A program made the translations under genes and the position numbers. From positions 1 through 64,000 of the forward strand of contig CAZDWC010000007.1 in the NCBI GenBank assembly GCA_964509075.1: 64,000 nucleotides of DNA, given 5' to 3'. Positions within the stretch are counted from its first letter, which is position 1, and every line of letters begins with the position of its first letter. Positions 43,524 to 51,976 of the stretch are shown in pieces. The notes below the pieces were generated by a model. The model made no database searches. It had not been told where the DNA came from and saw only the letters and a list, made by a program, of their open reading frames with translations. The stretch comes from UBA7239 sp964509075 (lineage in GTDB: Bacteria; Pseudomonadota; Gammaproteobacteria; Pseudomonadales; UBA7239).

Positions 43524-43808
43524 ATGGCCAGAGCAAACAATCCCGATGACATGGATGACACCGACGGCGGCATTGAGTCCGACGTGGTTGATGAGGTGAG
43601 CAGCGCCGATGCCGCCGAGATGGCAGCCAGCCGCGAAGATGCGCCCGAAGCGCGTACCGTGACTTCGCGCTGTCGCATTCGCGAACAGTTGAATGAAGAC
43701 ATCGAGGCATTTCTCGCGCGTGGCGGCGCCATCAACCATGTCGAGGCGCATGTGGTGTCTGATCCGCCGCGTCGCCCCGTCAGTGACTATGGTTCAAGAC
43801 CTATTTGA
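43524..43808 (+). CDS. sutA: RNA polymerase-binding protein SutA
   Basis: 94 residues. In Pseudomonas SutA binds the RNA polymerase beta subunit and raises transcription of housekeeping genes in slow growth. The acidic N-terminal half (NPDDMDDTDGGIESDVVDEV) is disordered. The C-terminal part EQLNEDIEAFLARGGAINHVE, VVSDPPRRPVSDYGSRPI matches the conserved SutA tail. AGGAGG is placed ideally before the ATG at 43524. The stop is embedded in an 18-bp tandem repeat (43791-43844). Confidence 0.9.
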   Translation: MARANNPDDMDDTDGGIESDVVDEVSSADAAEMAASREDAPEARTVTSRCRIREQLNEDIEAFLARGGAINHVEAHVVSDPPRRPVSDYGSRPI

Positions 43809-43844
43809 CGCTCAAGACCTATTTGAGGTTCAAGATCCATTGCA
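43791..43844 (+). repeat. 18-bp tandem repeat spanning the sutA stop codon
   Basis: Three units: GGTTCAAGACCTATTTGA (43791), CGCTCAAGACCTATTTGA (43809), and GGTTCAAGATCCATTGCA (43827). The first is the real end of sutA (GSRPI-stop). The second keeps the reading frame with RSRPI-stop. The third is diverged and lacks a stop. The unit is six codons, so the copies stay in frame. Confidence 0.9.
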
Positions 43845-43858
43845 TTCAAGGATGACTG

Positions 43859-44512
43859 TCAGCGCAGGCTGGTGATCTGCCAGCCGCGCTGTTCGGCTTG
43901 CCGGCGAAGTTCATCGTCCGGATCTACCGCCACTGCGTGATCCACCAGTGACAGCAGGGGCAGGTCATTGTGTGAATCGCTGTAGAAATAGCTGCCGGTG
44001 AGGCTTTCCTGCCGGTCTGCCAACCACTGCTCCAGCCGCAACACCTTGCCTTCGCGATAGCAGGGCACACCTTCCACTTCTCCGGTGTAGAAACCATCTT
44101 TCTGTTCCGGCTGTGTCGCCAGCAAAATCTCAATGCCGAACAGCTTCGCAATTGGCGCGGTAATGAAAGCGTTGGTGGCGGTGATGATCACCAGCGTGTG
44201 GCCTTGCTCGCGGTGCGATTCCACCAGTGCTTGCGCTTTCGGCAACACAATCGGCGCAATTTTTTCGCGCAGGAATTGCTGGTGCCAGCGCGCCAGTTCC
44301 GCCATGCCAATGCCGACCAGCGGCGCCAGTACAAAACGCTGGTAGGCGTAAATATCGAGTGCGCCGCGACAGTAATCGTCGTAGAACGCATCGTTGCGGC
44401 GGCGGTATTCGGGCCCGTTGACGATGCCGAGATCAGCGATGAATTCGCCCCAGGCGTGATCGGAATCGCCGGCCAGCAGTGTGTTGTCGAGATCGAAAAG
44501 TGCGAGCGTCAT
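43859..44512 (-). CDS. HAD-IB family phosphatase
   Basis: 217 residues. FDLDNTLLAGDSD (nucleophile Asp pair, residues ~6-18), then VIITATNAFITAPIA (motif II Thr), then YREGKVLRLEQWL (Lys) and YFYSDSHNDLPLL (motif IV Asp pair). Subfamily IB relatives include phosphoserine phosphatase and CicA-like proteins; substrate unknown. ATG overlaps the yggU stop by four bases (ATGA). Confidence 0.9.
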   Translation of the reverse strand: MTLALFDLDNTLLAGDSDHAWGEFIADLGIVNGPEYRRRNDAFYDDYCRGALDIYAYQRFVLAPLVGIGMAELARWHQQFLREKIAPIVLPKAQALVESHREQGHTLVIITATNAFITAPIAKLFGIEILLATQPEQKDGFYTGEVEGVPCYREGKVLRLEQWLADRQESLTGSYFYSDSHNDLPLLSLVDHAVAVDPDDELRRQAEQRGWQITSLR

Positions 44513-44811
44513 GGAGTGTCGCCTTCAGCAAACTGCTGCAAGAACAATGGAAGAGTTGCGAGACCGGCGATGCGCAGCGTCTTGCGTTTGCCGGTGTCGC
44601 CCGAAAGCAGCTCGATGCGCGAGCGCGGTACGTCCAGTACATCAGACAAGTAGCGAATCAGATGCGCGTTGGCCTTGCCGTCTACCGGCGGCGCGGTGAT
44701 GCGCACTTTCAGGCGCTCATCCTGAATGCCTGTCATTTCATCGCGCGAGGCTTTGGGCTGGATCAGGCAGCGCAGGATCAGGTCGCCGTTCTGTTGCGTG
44801 AAAAAACTCAC
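44509..44811 (-). CDS. YggU/UPF0235 (DUF167) family protein
   Basis: 100 residues. LRCLIQPKASRDEMTG and LKVRITAPPVDGKANAHLIR are typical of the DUF167 fold; LSGDTGKRKTLRIAG completes it. Function unknown. It lies four bases after yggT, so proC-yggT-yggU-HAD form one run on the minus strand, an arrangement frequent in gammaproteobacteria. Confidence 0.92.
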   Translation of the reverse strand: MSFFTQQNGDLILRCLIQPKASRDEMTGIQDERLKVRITAPPVDGKANAHLIRYLSDVLDVPRSRIELLSGDTGKRKTLRIAGLATLPLFLQQFAEGDTP

Positions 44812-44814
44812 CGC

Positions 44815-45408
44815 TCAGAACAGGCCGGGGATCAATCCACGCGCGGCATTGGCGCCCACGCGCGCGGCGCCGCTCTCGACCAGAATGCGGGCGATATTGA
44901 GCAGCAGGAAGACAAAAATCGGCGAAATATCAAAACCGCCCAGCGGAGGAATAAGGCGCTGGAACGGCGCGCAAATCGGCCGCACCAGCTGCATCACCAG
45001 CAGTGCAGCCGGGTGACGGGTGTGGGGTGCGATGAAGCTGAGTACGATCATCACGATCATGCACACATAAAAAATGTAGATGACGAAAGACAGCAGGCCG
45101 ATCACGCTCCAGGCCAGCACCAGCAGTGGATTGATGAAGCCGGTGGCAAACAGGATGCACAGGAACACTGTCAGGAATTCGACGGCCAGTGCCAGCAGTA
45201 GGCAGGCGAGGTCGATGCCGAACAGGCCGGGGATGACGCGCCGCAGCGGCAGTAACAGCGGGTTGGTGGCCTTGACGATGAATTGCGACATCGGGTTGTA
45301 GAAATCGGCGCGCGCCACCTGCAGCAGGAAGCGCAACAACACGATCAGCAAGTAGAGTCCGCCGAGAGTTTGAACGATCAAAATGCCAATTTGTGCCAAG
45401 GTATTCAC
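44815..45408 (-). CDS. YggT-family integral membrane protein
   Basis: 197 residues with two YggT units, each with two helices: LLIVLLRFLLQVARADFYNP with RRVIPGLFGIDLACLLL in the first, and FVIYIFYVCMIVMIVLSF with RPICAPFQRLIPPLGGFDIS in the second. The family is linked to K+ or osmotic stress and to the division apparatus; exact role unknown. GTG start at 45408 with GGAG seven bases upstream. Confidence 0.9.
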   Translation of the reverse strand: MNTLAQIGILIVQTLGGLYLLIVLLRFLLQVARADFYNPMSQFIVKATNPLLLPLRRVIPGLFGIDLACLLLALAVEFLTVFLCILFATGFINPLLVLAWSVIGLLSFVIYIFYVCMIVMIVLSFIAPHTRHPAALLVMQLVRPICAPFQRLIPPLGGFDISPIFVFLLLNIARILVESGAARVGANAARGLIPGLF

Positions 45409-45448
45409 ACGATAACTCCGCTGGGATGCTGGGTGTAAGAATAGCCGC

Positions 45449-46330
45449 TCACGCCAGTTGTTCCGACAGTTCCTGCGAGCGCAGTGCCGCTGCGCGCAGG
45501 GCGCCACTGACCGTGGCGCGCAAACCCTGCTGTTCAAAGTGGGCAATGGCGCGCTCGGTAGTGCCGCCCGGCGAAGTGACGCGGCAGCGCAATTCGGCGG
45601 CGTCGACATCGCTGCTGATAGCCATCTGCGCTGCACCTAGTGCGGTTTGCAGGGTGAGCTGGCGTGCCACCTCCGGTGCCAGCCCCAACTCCACGCCGGC
45701 AGTAGTAATGGCCTCCATCAACAGGAAGAAATAAGCCGGGCCGCTGCCGGAAACAGCGGTGACGGCGTCGATCTGCGCTTCGCTATCCAGCCACAGCGCG
45801 ATGCCGACGGCCTTGAGAATCGTCTCGGCCTGCTGGCGCTGTGCCGCGGAGACCATCGCATTGGCATACAGGCCGCTGGCGCCCAGCTGCACCAGTGCCG
45901 GCGTGTTCGGCATGCAGCGCACTACTGGCAGTTCGCCACCCAGCCAGCTGCACAGGCTGTCTATGCTGATGCCGGCGGCAATCGAAATCACCAGCGGCTG
46001 GTGCGCCTGCACACTGGGGGCGAGCTCGGTGAGCACGGATTTCATCACCTGTGGCTTCACCGCCAATACCAGTACATCGGCCGCTTGTGCCACGGCGTGG
46101 TTGTCGGCGCAGGCGCGTATGCCGGTTTGGGCGGCCAGTGTATTCAAGGCTGCAGTATTGGGATCAGAGGCCGAGATCTGGTCAGGGGCAAAGCCCTGTG
46201 CGACCAGGCCGCCTATCAGGCTCGCGGCCATATTGCCGGCGCCGATAAAACCGATACGAGCTGTTTGCATGATCGATGTTTGCATGATCGATGTTTGCTG
46301 GGTCGATGTTTGCTGGGTCGATGTTTGCAT
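45449..46330 (-). CDS. proC: Pyrroline-5-carboxylate reductase with repetitive N-terminus
   Basis: Last step of proline synthesis. 293 residues from the ATG at 46330, which has GGAGG seven bases upstream. The Rossmann core begins RIGFIGAGNMAASLIGGL, and AVSGSGPAYFFLLMEA and VTSPGGTTERAIAH are the catalytic and C-terminal signatures. The first 22 residues are extra: MQTSTQQTSTQQTSIMQTSI, built from a 15-bp tandem repeat. Two further in-frame ATGs at 46285 and 46270 lack a clear ribosome site. The extension is absent from most ProC proteins. Confidence 0.92.
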   Translation of the reverse strand: MQTSTQQTSTQQTSIMQTSIMQTARIGFIGAGNMAASLIGGLVAQGFAPDQISASDPNTAALNTLAAQTGIRACADNHAVAQAADVLVLAVKPQVMKSVLTELAPSVQAHQPLVISIAAGISIDSLCSWLGGELPVVRCMPNTPALVQLGASGLYANAMVSAAQRQQAETILKAVGIALWLDSEAQIDAVTAVSGSGPAYFFLLMEAITTAGVELGLAPEVARQLTLQTALGAAQMAISSDVDAAELRCRVTSPGGTTERAIAHFEQQGLRATVSGALRAAALRSQELSEQLA

Positions 46331-46331
46331 G
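46262..46331 (-). repeat. 15-bp tandem repeat at the 5' end of proC
   Basis: Four full units and a 10-base partial. On the plus strand two copies of TGTTTGCATGATCGA (46262, 46277) are followed by two of TGTTTGCTGGGTCGA (46292, 46307) and TGTTTGCATG (46322). The units are five codons each and read MQTSI or QQTST on the minus strand. The CATGA form adds an in-frame start codon; the CTGGG form does not. Confidence 0.93.
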
Positions 46332-46376
46332 AGTGGCCTCCACAGTGGCCGGCATTATCCTCGATATTCAATCGCA

Positions 46377-46392
46377 TGGCACAGCAATTGCT
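46377..46392 (+). promoter_or_regulatory. Sigma-54 (RpoN) promoter of the fliL-flhB operon
   Basis: TGGCACAGCAATTGCT matches the -24/-12 consensus TGGCAC-N5-TTGCW at nearly every position. The GG-N10-GC spacing is exact. It lies 61 bases before the fliL ATG, so transcription would start near 46403. In Pseudomonas and Vibrio, RpoN with FleQ/FlrA controls these flagellar genes, so the placement makes sense. Confidence 0.8.
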
Positions 46393-46452
46393 CCTTCTCC
46401 GCTGAAGACGGTTTTCCACGCTATTTTTCGGGCAAAGAGACGGATTTTTGAC

Positions 46453-46989
46453 ATGGCAGCCAAAGACAAAGAAAAAGATGACGACAAGGCCGCAGCAGCA
46501 CCGGCTGGCAGCGGCAAGAAAAAAATTATCCTGCTGGTGGTGCTGGGTCTGGTGCTGGTAGGCATTTCCGTGGGCGGCACCTTTGCCGTGCTGAAGATGA
46601 TGGCGCCCCCTGCCAAGGAAGAGGGGCACGACAAGGAAGCCGAACACGGTGCAGAGGGCGAGCATGCGGCAGCGGCAAGCTATGTGGATCTCAAGCCGCC
46701 TTTTATCGTCAATTTTCAGGCGGGCGGCAAAACGCGCTACCTGCAACTGGAGCTGAGCCTGATGACGATGGATCCGGTCGCCACCGAACAGATGAACGTG
46801 CACCTGCCGCTGATTCGCAACACCATTCTCATGGTGCTGAACCAGCAGGATATTGGCGATCTGCAAACACCTGAAGGCAAGGAAGCGCTGCGTGCGGCGA
46901 TTCTCGAAAAGGTGCGGGCGCTGCTGGAAAAGGAAATCAAGAAACCGGTGGTGGAGCAGGTGTTTTTCACCGGCTTTGTCATGCAGTAA
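46453..46989 (+). CDS. fliL: Flagellar basal body-associated protein FliL
   Basis: 178 residues. Single-pass inner-membrane protein around the stator; modulates motor torque. Charged N-terminus, helix KKKIILLVVLGLVLVGISVG, an acidic/His-rich linker (KEEGHDKEAEHGAEGEH), then the periplasmic SPFH-like domain VDLKPPFIVNFQ to EQVFFTGFVMQ. A sigma-54 promoter lies upstream. fliM starts 35 bases later. First gene of the flagellar run. Confidence 0.92.
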   Translation: MAAKDKEKDDDKAAAAPAGSGKKKIILLVVLGLVLVGISVGGTFAVLKMMAPPAKEEGHDKEAEHGAEGEHAAAASYVDLKPPFIVNFQAGGKTRYLQLELSLMTMDPVATEQMNVHLPLIRNTILMVLNQQDIGDLQTPEGKEALRAAILEKVRALLEKEIKKPVVEQVFFTGFVMQ

Positions 46990-47024
46990 CGGCAATGTGT
47001 TGCGATAGCTAATCAGGGTTCACG

Positions 47025-48008
47025 ATGCAGGACATACTCTCGCAAGATGAAATTGATGCGCTGCTGCACGGCGTCGACGATGGCGCCATCGAGCAGGACA
47101 AGCCCATCGAGGCGGGGGGCGTCAATACCTATGACCTGACCAGCCAGGACAGGATTGTGCGCGGGCGCATGCCCACGCTGGAAATGATCAACGAGCGTTT
47201 TGCGCGTTACACACGCATCAGCATGTTCAACCTGTTGCGGCGCTCGGTGGATGTTGCCACTGGCGGCATCCAGATTCTCAAGTTCGGTGAATACATCCAT
47301 ACCCTGTATGTGCCGACCAGTCTCAACATGGTGAAGTTTCGGCCGCTGCGCGGCACAGGTTTGATCGTGCTGGATGCCAAGCTGGTGTACAAGCTGGTAG
47401 ACAATTTTTTCGGCGGGGTCGGCCGTCACGCCAAGATCGAGGGTCGCGAATTCACGCCGACGGAATTGCGTGTGGTGGAAATGGTGCTGGAACATGCGTT
47501 CGTGGATTTGCACGAGGCGTGGAAGAGTGTACAGAAAATTGATTTCGAACTGGTCAACTCCGAAGTCAATCCATCAATGGCGAATATTGTCAGTCCCAGT
47601 GAAGTGGTAGTAGTGAGCACGTTTCATCTGGAGCTGGAAGGTGGTGGCGGTGACATTCATATCACCATGCCCTATTCGATGATCGAACCGATACGTGAAG
47701 TGCTGGATGCCGGTGTGCAAAGCGATCTTGGTGAAACCGACGAACGCTGGGTTAATGCGCTGCGTCAGGACATTCTCGAAGCGACGGTTGATATCGGCTG
47801 CGACATTGCGCGCCGACAAATTTCCCTGCGCGACATTATTGATCTGAAAGCAGGCGATGTCATTCCTGTTGATTTGCCGGAACAGTTCACGGTGACCGCA
47901 AACGACGTGCCGATGTTCAAGGCGCGCATGGGGTCGCACAAGGGAAATCTGGCGTTCAAGGTCATGAAAGTGATCAATGCAAAAGACAAGCAAAGCGGCA
48001 ACTTCTGA
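47025..48008 (+). CDS. fliM: Flagellar motor switch protein FliM
   Basis: 327 residues. C-ring component that binds CheY-P. The N-terminal CheY-P-binding peptide ILSQDEIDALLHGV is intact. The middle CheC-like domain contains YTRISMFNLLRRSVDVATGG and KLVYKLVDNFFGGVGR, and the C-terminal SpoA domain starts near ARRQISLRDIIDLKAGDVIP. It ends 27 bases before fliN. Confidence 0.96.
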   Translation: MQDILSQDEIDALLHGVDDGAIEQDKPIEAGGVNTYDLTSQDRIVRGRMPTLEMINERFARYTRISMFNLLRRSVDVATGGIQILKFGEYIHTLYVPTSLNMVKFRPLRGTGLIVLDAKLVYKLVDNFFGGVGRHAKIEGREFTPTELRVVEMVLEHAFVDLHEAWKSVQKIDFELVNSEVNPSMANIVSPSEVVVVSTFHLELEGGGGDIHITMPYSMIEPIREVLDAGVQSDLGETDERWVNALRQDILEATVDIGCDIARRQISLRDIIDLKAGDVIPVDLPEQFTVTANDVPMFKARMGSHKGNLAFKVMKVINAKDKQSGNF

Positions 48009-48035
48009 CGCATTGGCGGATATACGGAGAAACTT

Positions 48036-48461
48036 ATGGCAGAAGAAATGGCAACAAACGGTGAAGAAAACCAGGATGACATGGCCGATGCCTGGGCGGC
48101 AGCCATGGCTGAACAGGAGAAGGAAGATGCGGCAGCGGGCGGCACACCCAAAATGGAATTGCCGGAAATGCTGGATGACCGCGCGCCTGTTGCCGGAGTC
48201 AATCCGAATCTGGATGTCATCCTCGATATTCCCGTCAATATTTCGATGGAAGTCGGGCGCACATCCATCTCCATTCGCAACTTGCTGCAATTGAACCAGG
48301 GGTCGGTGATCGAGCTGGATCGCCTTGCCGGTGAGCCGCTGGATGTGCTGGTCAACGGCACCTTGATTGCGCACGGTGAGGTGGTGGTGGTGAATGAAAA
48401 ATTCGGCATCCGCATGACGGATGTCATCAGCCCGTCTGAACGCATCAAACGTTTGCGCTAG
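48036..48461 (+). CDS. fliN: Flagellar motor switch protein FliN
   Basis: 141 residues. C-ring protein of the switch complex. An acidic N-terminal region (MAEEMATNGEENQDDMADA) precedes the SpoA domain: LDVILDIPVNISMEVGRTSI, LNQGSVIELDRLAGEPLDVL and LIAHGEVVVVNEKFGIRMTD are conserved. ATG at 48036 follows GGAG. Next gene fliO starts 13 bases after the stop. Confidence 0.96.
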   Translation: MAEEMATNGEENQDDMADAWAAAMAEQEKEDAAAGGTPKMELPEMLDDRAPVAGVNPNLDVILDIPVNISMEVGRTSISIRNLLQLNQGSVIELDRLAGEPLDVLVNGTLIAHGEVVVVNEKFGIRMTDVISPSERIKRLR

Positions 48462-48474
48462 TGGTGTGCCGGTG

Positions 48475-48849
48475 ATGAATATGACCGGACAGATAGTATT
48501 GTCGCTTGCGGTGTTGTCGCTGGGCATCGTCGCGCTGGTGGCGGCGCTGAAAGTATTTTCATCGCCAGCAGTTTTACAGAAACTTTCTTTTGCGCGCGGA
48601 TTGGCGCCACAGCAGGCGCGTTTACGTTGCGTGGCAGCCTTGCCGCTCGGGCCGCGCCAGAAAATCCTGCTTTTAGAAGTCGATGGTGAGCGAATTTTAT
48701 TGGGCGTCACGGCGCACTCGATCACGCCGGTATTGATGTCGGCGGCGCATGCGCCTGTGGAAGCGCCATCGGCGATCATGCCCGAACCTGCGTTCAACGA
48801 GTTATTGCAGAAATGGCTGGGTAAATCCGCGAAGCAGGAGGCGGCATGA
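48475..48849 (+). CDS. fliO: Flagellar export apparatus protein FliO
   Basis: 124 residues. Assists assembly of the FliP ring. One N-terminal helix (IVLSLAVLSLGIVALVAALKV) precedes a small cytoplasmic domain (PRQKILLLEVDGERILLGVT). FliO is poorly conserved; position between fliN and fliP supports it. Start ATG at 48475 (or 48481). Four-base overlap with fliP. Confidence 0.88.
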   Translation: MNMTGQIVLSLAVLSLGIVALVAALKVFSSPAVLQKLSFARGLAPQQARLRCVAALPLGPRQKILLLEVDGERILLGVTAHSITPVLMSAAHAPVEAPSAIMPEPAFNELLQKWLGKSAKQEAA

Positions 48850-49667
48850 GTGTTGGCCTGCGCAGAAGTTTTTTCATCGCCGTTGTAATGTTGTTGGTAA
48901 ATATGGCAGTACCTGCACTCGCACAAACAGCGGCCGAACCGTTGGCACAAGGCGAACAGGCTTCTGCACTGCTGGGCAAAGCGCTGCCGGCGATTCCGGC
49001 GCTGTCGGTCACTACCGAGAAAAATGGCAGCAGCACCTACACGGTGAGCCTGCAAATTCTCATCATCATGACGGTGTTGTCACTGTTGCCGGCGTTGTTG
49101 ATGCTGATGACATCATTCACGCGCATCATCATCGTGTTTGCCATCTTGCGACAGGCGCTGGGCCTGCAGCAGACACCCTCCAACCAAGTGTTGATCGGCA
49201 TGGCGCTGTTCATGACATTTTTCATCATGCAGCCGGTGTTCGAGCAGGCTTACACGCAGGGGCTGCAGCCGTACATGGAGGAAAAGCTGGCGGCGGAGCC
49301 GGCACTGACGCAAGCGATCAAACCTTTCCGCGCGTTCATGCTGGCGCAGACGCGCGAAACCGACATTGCCTTGTTCATGCGTATCTCGCATCGGCAGCCG
49401 GTTGCGCAGCCGGACGACATTCCACTCACGGTATTGCTGCCGTCATTTCTCGCCAGTGAATTGAAAACAGCATTCCAGATCGGCTTTATCCTGTTCATCC
49501 CGTTTCTGGTCATTGATCTGGTGGTGTCCAGTGTGTTGATGGCGATGGGTATGATGATGCTGTCGCCGCTGGTGATTTCGTTGCCGTTCAAGATCATGTT
49601 GTTTGTGCTGGTGGATGGTTGGGCGCTGATCATGGGCAGCCTTGCATCCAGTTACGTGATGCCCTGA
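48846..49667 (+). CDS. fliP: Flagellar export gate protein FliP
   Basis: 273 residues. Forms the export-gate core with FliQ and FliR. The N-terminus has a cleavable signal (FFIAVVMLLVNMAVPALA), usual for FliP. Helices follow with LLMLMTSFTRIIIVFAILRQ, then LGLQQTPSNQVLIGMALFMT and LFIPFLVIDLVVSSVLMAMG near the C-terminus. Overlaps fliO, 13 bases before fliQ. Confidence 0.96.
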   Translation: MSVGLRRSFFIAVVMLLVNMAVPALAQTAAEPLAQGEQASALLGKALPAIPALSVTTEKNGSSTYTVSLQILIIMTVLSLLPALLMLMTSFTRIIIVFAILRQALGLQQTPSNQVLIGMALFMTFFIMQPVFEQAYTQGLQPYMEEKLAAEPALTQAIKPFRAFMLAQTRETDIALFMRISHRQPVAQPDDIPLTVLLPSFLASELKTAFQIGFILFIPFLVIDLVVSSVLMAMGMMMLSPLVISLPFKIMLFVLVDGWALIMGSLASSYVMP

Positions 49668-49680
49668 GCGGAGAAATATT

Positions 49681-49950
49681 GTGGATGCGGCAACGGCCAT
49701 TGATCTTTTTCGTGAAGCTTTTTTTCTGGTGCTGATCATGATCAGCGTGCTGGTGATTCCCGGTTTGCTGGTGGGGTTGGTGGTCAGCATTTTTCAAGCG
49801 GCAACTCAAATCAATGAGCAGACCTTGAGTTTTCTGCCGCGGCTAATGACGACATTCATCACCATCATGCTGGCAGGCCCCTGGTTGATTAAACGCTTGA
49901 GCGATTTCATGACGGAATTGTTCAGTCACCTGCCGCAGCTGATTGGCTGA
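49681..49950 (+). CDS. fliQ: Flagellar export gate protein FliQ
   Basis: 89 residues, two helices. LVIPGLLVGLVVSIFQAATQ and INEQTLSFLPRLMTTFIT are the conserved FliQ sequence. GTG start at 49681 with GGAG seven bases upstream. Between fliP and fliR. Confidence 0.95.
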   Translation: MDAATAIDLFREAFFLVLIMISVLVIPGLLVGLVVSIFQAATQINEQTLSFLPRLMTTFITIMLAGPWLIKRLSDFMTELFSHLPQLIG

Positions 49951-49965
49951 CGTTGCGGAGGGAAC

Positions 49966-50739
49966 ATGCATTTTTATGCGCCCGATCTCATCCAGTGGTT
50001 CCTGCAATACTTGCTGGCGTTTGCGCGCATCAGCGCGTTTTTCCGTGCAGCACCGATCATCGGCTCCAAGTTGCTGATCATGCGTGTGCGCCTGCTGCTG
50101 GCCGTGTTTGTCACGGTACTGGTGGCGCCAACACTGGTGGTGCCCACCATTAACACCGGTTTATCACTGCCGACACTGTTGATGCTTGCCGAGCAGGTGT
50201 TTATCGGTTTGCTGATGGGATTCGTCCTGCAGATTGTGTTTCAGGTGTTTGTGGTGTCTGGCCAGCTGATTGCCATGCAAATGGGTCTGGGTTTTGCGTC
50301 GATGAATGATCCGGTAAACGGCGTGGCCGTCACCACGTTGAGCCAGTTTTTTCTGATGCTGTCATTCCTGTTGTTCGTGCGCATGGATGGCCACCTGATC
50401 ATGCTGGAAATGCTGGCGCGCAGTTTTACCGACATTCCCGCAGGTTTTGGCAGATTTCATTTCGCTGCGTTGGAGCAGTTGGTGCCGCTGCTGGGCTGGA
50501 TGTTCGGTTCCGGTTTGTTGCTGGCGCTGCCGGTGATGACCGCGCTGCTGCTGGTCAGCCTGACATTCGGCGCCATGAGCCGTGCAGCACCGCAATTGAA
50601 TGTTTTTTCTCTCGGGTTTCCGATGACACTGCTGATCGGCTTTCTGGCGCTGTATATCAGTCTGTCGCATTTCGGTGAGTTGTATCGCGGCATCAGCACG
50701 GCGGGGTTTCACTGGTTGCAAACGGTGGTTGGCCAATGA
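49966..50739 (+). CDS. fliR: Flagellar export gate protein FliR
   Basis: 257 residues, six or more helices. YLLAFARISAFFRAAPIIGS, VVSGQLIAMQMGLGFASMND and a C-terminal FSLGFPMTLLIGFLALYIS are typical. Partners: FliP, FliQ and FlhB in the inner-membrane export gate. It lies 31 bases before flhB. Confidence 0.95.
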   Translation: MHFYAPDLIQWFLQYLLAFARISAFFRAAPIIGSKLLIMRVRLLLAVFVTVLVAPTLVVPTINTGLSLPTLLMLAEQVFIGLLMGFVLQIVFQVFVVSGQLIAMQMGLGFASMNDPVNGVAVTTLSQFFLMLSFLLFVRMDGHLIMLEMLARSFTDIPAGFGRFHFAALEQLVPLLGWMFGSGLLLALPVMTALLLVSLTFGAMSRAAPQLNVFSLGFPMTLLIGFLALYISLSHFGELYRGISTAGFHWLQTVVGQ

Positions 50740-50770
50740 ATTGGGTAAATTGACGTGATGGTGCGCTGAT

Positions 50771-51934
50771 ATGGCCGAGAGCGACAGCGGCCAGGAACGC
50801 ACCGAAGAGGCCACCGCGCACCGCGAAGAGCAGGCGCGCGAAGAGGGTCAGGTTGTACGTTCGCGCGAAATCAATACGGCGGCCATCATGCTGGTGGGAA
50901 GTGGCGCGATGGTTGTTGCCGGCGGTTTGCTAGCCGGGCCAATGCTGGATATTTTTCGTTACTGCTTCCGTTTTTCCTCGCGTGATGCGCTAGACAGTGC
51001 ACGCATGTTCGCTTATTTCCATGTCGCGATCACCGATGCCTGGTGGGCGCTATTGCCACTGTTGTCGGCTTTGTCACTGGCGGCGCTGGCAGGGCCGCTG
51101 ATGCTCGGCGGCTGGAACCTGAGTCTCAAATCCATCATGCCGCAATTCAATCGCATCGATCCGCTATCCGGCATGAAGCGCCTGTTCAGCAGTCAGTCTC
51201 TGGTAGAACTGCTCAAAAGTTTTCTGAAAGTGGGGCTTTTTGCATTTCTGGCTTTCACTGTATTGAAAAAGCAGCATCTGGCTTTGCTGTCGTTGGACAA
51301 GTTCGATGTCCACAACGGCATCATGCAGTCTCTGCAGCTATTGTCATGGGGCACATTTTTTCTCTGTCTCGGATTCCTGTTGATTGTTGCGGTGGACGTG
51401 CCTTACCAGATCTGGAGCCATAACCAGAAAATGCGCATGACCAAACAGGAAGTGCGCGACGAAATGCGCGACCAGGACGGCAAGCCCGAGGTGAAATCAA
51501 AAATTCGTCAGTTGCAACGCGACATGGCACATGCGCGCATGATGAGTGCCGTGCCCAATGCCGACGTCATCATTACCAACCCCACACATTTTGCCGTGGC
51601 ACTGAAATACGATATGAGCAACATGGATGCTCCTGTGCTGGTTGCCAAGGGCGCAGACAATATCGCCTTCCGCATTCGCGAAATTGCCGTTGAGCATCGC
51701 GTCGAGATTGTCGAATCGCCAGCGCTGGCGCGCGCGCTTTATTACAGCACGGAAATCGAACGTACGGTGCCGCCCGGCCTCTATGTGGCGGTGGCGCAAG
51801 TGTTGGCCTACGTCTATCAGTTGAAGCAGTTCCGGCGCGGCAGTGGCCAGCGGCCGACGCGCGTGCGCGAAGTGCCGGTGCCGGCGGAATGGCGCCGCGA
51901 TGCCGAAGGCAGGCCTGAGGTGCCTGGTGCATAA
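50771..51934 (+). CDS. flhB: Flagellar export substrate-switch protein FlhB
   Basis: 387 residues. Switches export from hook to filament subunits. SGQERTEEATAHREEQAREE at the cytoplasmic N-terminus, four helices, then the cytoplasmic domain with the self-cleavage motif NPTH in DVIITNPTHFAVALKYD (cleaves N-P). It ends with an RRGSGQRPTRVREVPVPAEW tail. flhA, usually next, is absent here; the following genes are unrelated. Confidence 0.96.
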   Translation: MAESDSGQERTEEATAHREEQAREEGQVVRSREINTAAIMLVGSGAMVVAGGLLAGPMLDIFRYCFRFSSRDALDSARMFAYFHVAITDAWWALLPLLSALSLAALAGPLMLGGWNLSLKSIMPQFNRIDPLSGMKRLFSSQSLVELLKSFLKVGLFAFLAFTVLKKQHLALLSLDKFDVHNGIMQSLQLLSWGTFFLCLGFLLIVAVDVPYQIWSHNQKMRMTKQEVRDEMRDQDGKPEVKSKIRQLQRDMAHARMMSAVPNADVIITNPTHFAVALKYDMSNMDAPVLVAKGADNIAFRIREIAVEHRVEIVESPALARALYYSTEIERTVPPGLYVAVAQVLAYVYQLKQFRRGSGQRPTRVREVPVPAEWRRDAEGRPEVPGA

Positions 51935-51976
51935 TTGCAGCAAGTGATATCTGGCAATCAAGAAGGCTGCAGCAAT

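Noticed and set aside
47574..49055. A 490-codon antisense open frame across fliM-fliP
   Set aside because: The flagellar genes on the other strand are unmistakable, and the antisense protein has no recognisable motif.
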